Positions 62,049 through 64,000 of a stretch of 64,000 nucleotides of DNA are shown here, one piece after another. The position numbers and the translations under genes were made by a program. The stretch covers positions 1,312,126 to 1,376,125 of the forward strand of contig JARGPU010000001.1 of assembly GCA_029210325.1 (NCBI GenBank). Reading direction: 5' to 3'. The notes under the pieces were generated by a model that was given only the letters and a program-made list of their open reading frames with translations, searched no databases and was not told the DNA's origin. Every line of letters starts with the position of its first letter. The first letter of the stretch is position 1. This DNA is from Alcanivoracaceae bacterium. GTDB taxonomy: Bacteria; Pseudomonadota; Gammaproteobacteria; Pseudomonadales; Alcanivoracaceae.

Positions 62049-64000
62049 GTGGAAATGGTGATCACCTGTATGCCCGGCCTTGGCGAGCTACTACGCCGGG
62101 AACTGATCACATTGGGTATCTCGCCGGGGGACAGCAGTGCTGCCGCTCTGCAGGCCGATATGTCGGTCGAGCAGGCGCTAACGGTGTGCCTGCACTCACG
62201 CATTGCCGAGCGTGTGCTGGTGCAATTAGCCAGTGTAGAGGTGGCGCCCCAGCAGGCACCGGAGGCGCTGGCTGCGGCGCTTACTACGCAGCAACTGAGC
62301 AATGCGTTGGCGCTTAATGTGCACGCCGACCATGAAGCCGGCGTGCGCGGAGATGCGCGGGTCAGCGGGAGTGTATTTGCCCGCTCATTGGCACAGCCGC
62401 TGCCATTAAGTCGTGAAACCCGGGGCGCACTATGCCTTCGCTTGCTGATTGGCGAGCAGCGTTCACGCCTGTTCGTCGACCTGTGTGGCGAGCCGTTGAG
62501 TCGCAGGGGGTATCGGCTGCAGGGCGGAGCTGCACCGCTCCGGGAAACGCTGGCGGCAGCCATGTTGCTGGCGGCGGACTGGCAAGTGGACCCGCAGTCC
62601 GGCCTTTGGCCGGCATTAATCGATCCATTTTGCGGTAGTGGCACGCTGCTGATTGAAGCGGCATTGATTGCCACCGGCAGGGCCCCTGGTTTGTTGCGTG
62701 ATGAATTCGCTTTGCGCTATTGGGGCGACTTCCAGCCTGCCCTGTGGCAGCAGTTGCGAGATCAGGCTCAGTTGGGAATTCGTAGTCCGCAGGCGCTGTC
62801 ACTAAAAGGCTTTGATGCAGATGACTCTGTACAGCGTCAGGCCAGAGCCAATGCAGAGCGTGCTGGTGTGGCCAATCTGATTCATTTCGAGCGGCGAGAG
62901 CTTGGCCAGCTTAAAAAACGCGACTTTTCCGGCGACGGTATGCTGGTTACCAACCCTCCGTGGGGTGAGCGTCTTGAAGATAAGGCACGCGCCGGCTGGT
63001 TGATGAATGGATTAGCCTGCTTGCTGGCCAATGAAGCTCGTGGCTGGGGCGTAACGGTGTTGGGCAGCGATGTCGAGGTTCTGGACCGTAGCGGTGCGGA
63101 AACCATAGCGCAGTGGAAGGTACTGAATGGCGCGGTGAACGGCTTTATCCGGGTGATGCGCCCACAGCGCCGGGCTCCGACCAGACCGTTACTGGCTGGT
63201 GAGCCAGCATTTGAATTGCCGCCCGAGGCGCAGGCATTTGCCAATCGTTTGCGCAAGAATGGCAAGCAGCTCAAGCGCTGGCTGGAGAACGAGTTGGTGC
63301 AATGCTACCGGCTCTACGATCGTGATCTTCCTGAATTCAATGTTTCCGTGGATGTGTACGCGGACAAAGTATTGGTGCAGGAGTTTGCCGCACCGAAAAC
63401 CGTTGATGAAAAAGCGGCGGAGCAACGCCGTATGCTGGCCGTCTCCGCTGTGCGATCGGTGCTGGGAGCCCATCGGGAGCAGGTGTTCTTGCGCACCCGG
63501 GAAAGGCAGAAGGGTGCCAATCAGTATCAAAAGCTCGGTCAACGCCGCAACCTGATGGTGGTTCATGAGGGGGGCGCGCGCTTGCTGGTGGACCTGCGTG
63601 CCTACCTTGATACCGGTCTGTTCCTTGATCATCGACCGGTGCGCTTGCGCATTGAGCAGGAGGCCGCTGGCAAGCGTTTTCTTAACCTGTTTGGCTACAC
63701 CGGTGCGGCGACCATTCATGCTGCAGTGGGCGGCGCCCGGCAGTCAGTGACGGTAGATGCTTCCAATAACTATCTGCAATGGGCTGGCGAGAATCTGGCG
63801 TTGAATGGTTTTTCTACCTTGCGCCATCGACTTGAGCGTGCCGATGCAATGGCCTGGCTGGGTGATTGCCAGGAGCAGTTTGACCTGGTTTTCTGTGATC
63901 CGCCGACTTTTTCCAATAGTAAAAGTCGGGATGACTTTGTCGTTCAGCGCGATCACGGCGAGTTGATTCGTCGCATTATGAGACGGCTGGAGCCCGGCGG
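62049..64000 (+). CDS. rlmKL: 23S rRNA m2G2445/m7G2069 methyltransferase, truncated by the window end
   Basis: 650 codons are visible without a stop; about 50 more are expected from the family length of about 700. Start at GTG 62049, which has GGAG 7 nt upstream; the ATGs at 62043 and 62055 are in the same frame and are alternatives. The N-terminal THUMP-like part is followed by the RlmL methyltransferase (DPFCGSGTLLIEAALIATGR; catalytic NPPWGERL, with Trp where E. coli has Tyr) and the RlmK half (NLFGYTGAATIHAAVGGAR, DPPTFSNSK). The fused two-enzyme form is as in E. coli. It modifies helix 74 and nearby 23S rRNA positions during 50S assembly. Confidence 0.95.
   Translation, partial: MEMVITCMPGLGELLRRELITLGISPGDSSAAALQADMSVEQALTVCLHSRIAERVLVQLASVEVAPQQAPEALAAALTTQQLSNALALNVHADHEAGVRGDARVSGSVFARSLAQPLPLSRETRGALCLRLLIGEQRSRLFVDLCGEPLSRRGYRLQGGAAPLRETLAAAMLLAADWQVDPQSGLWPALIDPFCGSGTLLIEAALIATGRAPGLLRDEFALRYWGDFQPALWQQLRDQAQLGIRSPQALSLKGFDADDSVQRQARANAERAGVANLIHFERRELGQLKKRDFSGDGMLVTNPPWGERLEDKARAGWLMNGLACLLANEARGWGVTVLGSDVEVLDRSGAETIAQWKVLNGAVNGFIRVMRPQRRAPTRPLLAGEPAFELPPEAQAFANRLRKNGKQLKRWLENELVQCYRLYDRDLPEFNVSVDVYADKVLVQEFAAPKTVDEKAAEQRRMLAVSAVRSVLGAHREQVFLRTRERQKGANQYQKLGQRRNLMVVHEGGARLLVDLRAYLDTGLFLDHRPVRLRIEQEAAGKRFLNLFGYTGAATIHAAVGGARQSVTVDASNNYLQWAGENLALNGFSTLRHRLERADAMAWLGDCQEQFDLVFCDPPTFSNSKSRDDFVVQRDHGELIRRIMRRLEPG

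Overview
The window reads as a chromosomal segment of a free-living, probably marine gammaproteobacterium of the Pseudomonas/Marinobacter/Alcanivorax sort. The evidence is gene content and synteny: infC-rpmI-rplT-pheS-pheT-ihfA-merR-tRNA-Pro, cmoA-cmoB, nadK-DUF1315-pepN, an acyclic-terpene (atu) cluster, a phasin, rmf and rlmKL. Base composition is moderately GC-rich and even. I see no insertion sequences, prophage or CRISPR array.

Layout. (1) 1-9.5 kb, minus strand: a nine-gene envelope operon with an ExbB-like channel, two ExbD-like proteins, an AgmX/PglI-type TonB-like transducer, three TPR proteins (two of them lipoproteins) and two small exported proteins. It resembles the ancestral Agl/Glt core from which myxobacterial gliding machinery is thought to derive, and whose role outside myxobacteria is, to my knowledge, not known. 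(2) 9.6-19.8 kb: pdxB, an ATP-NAD-kinase-like gene, htpX, two aminotransferases, a GST, uvrB, and tRNAs Glu, Gly and Asn, with a decayed tandem copy of the tRNA-Asn locus. (3) 19.9-27.4 kb: tRNA-Val, the infC operon (IF3 starts at AUU), ihfA, merR, tRNA-Pro, cmoA and cmoB. (4) 27.4-31.6 kb: membrane proteins (an SCP2-domain protein, DUF445 and two related one-helix proteins), a phasin, then a 640 bp gene-free stretch carrying DnaA-box-like sequences and several palindromes. (5) 31.6-42.9 kb: atuH and atuFEDCBA on the minus strand, divergent from a TetR gene (atuR-like), with an operator-like palindrome over the predicted atuA start point. (6) 43-50.2 kb: tRNA-Val and tRNA-Asp, a tiny acidic ORF, an unrecognised coiled-coil protein with four paired cysteines, a cNMP-binding/rhodanese protein with a near-perfect CRP-type site upstream, nadK, DUF1315 and pepN. 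(7) 50.4-60.3 kb, plus strand: DUF1302 outer-membrane protein, DUF1329 protein, large VolA-like lipase lipoprotein, YCF48-type propeller and an MMPL/RND transporter, which together look like an envelope lipid-handling module. (8) 60.4-64 kb: pyrD, rmf and the start of rlmKL, cut by the window edge.

Two blocks fit the idea of a poorly described system best: the Glt/Agl-like operon, in which one ExbD paralogue has lost the proton-carrying Asp, and the DUF1302-DUF1329-lipase-YCF48-RND cluster. The atu genes form a known pathway for citronellol/geraniol-type compounds, here apparently without atuG. All functional calls rest on motif recognition and remembered family sequences, since no searches could be run.
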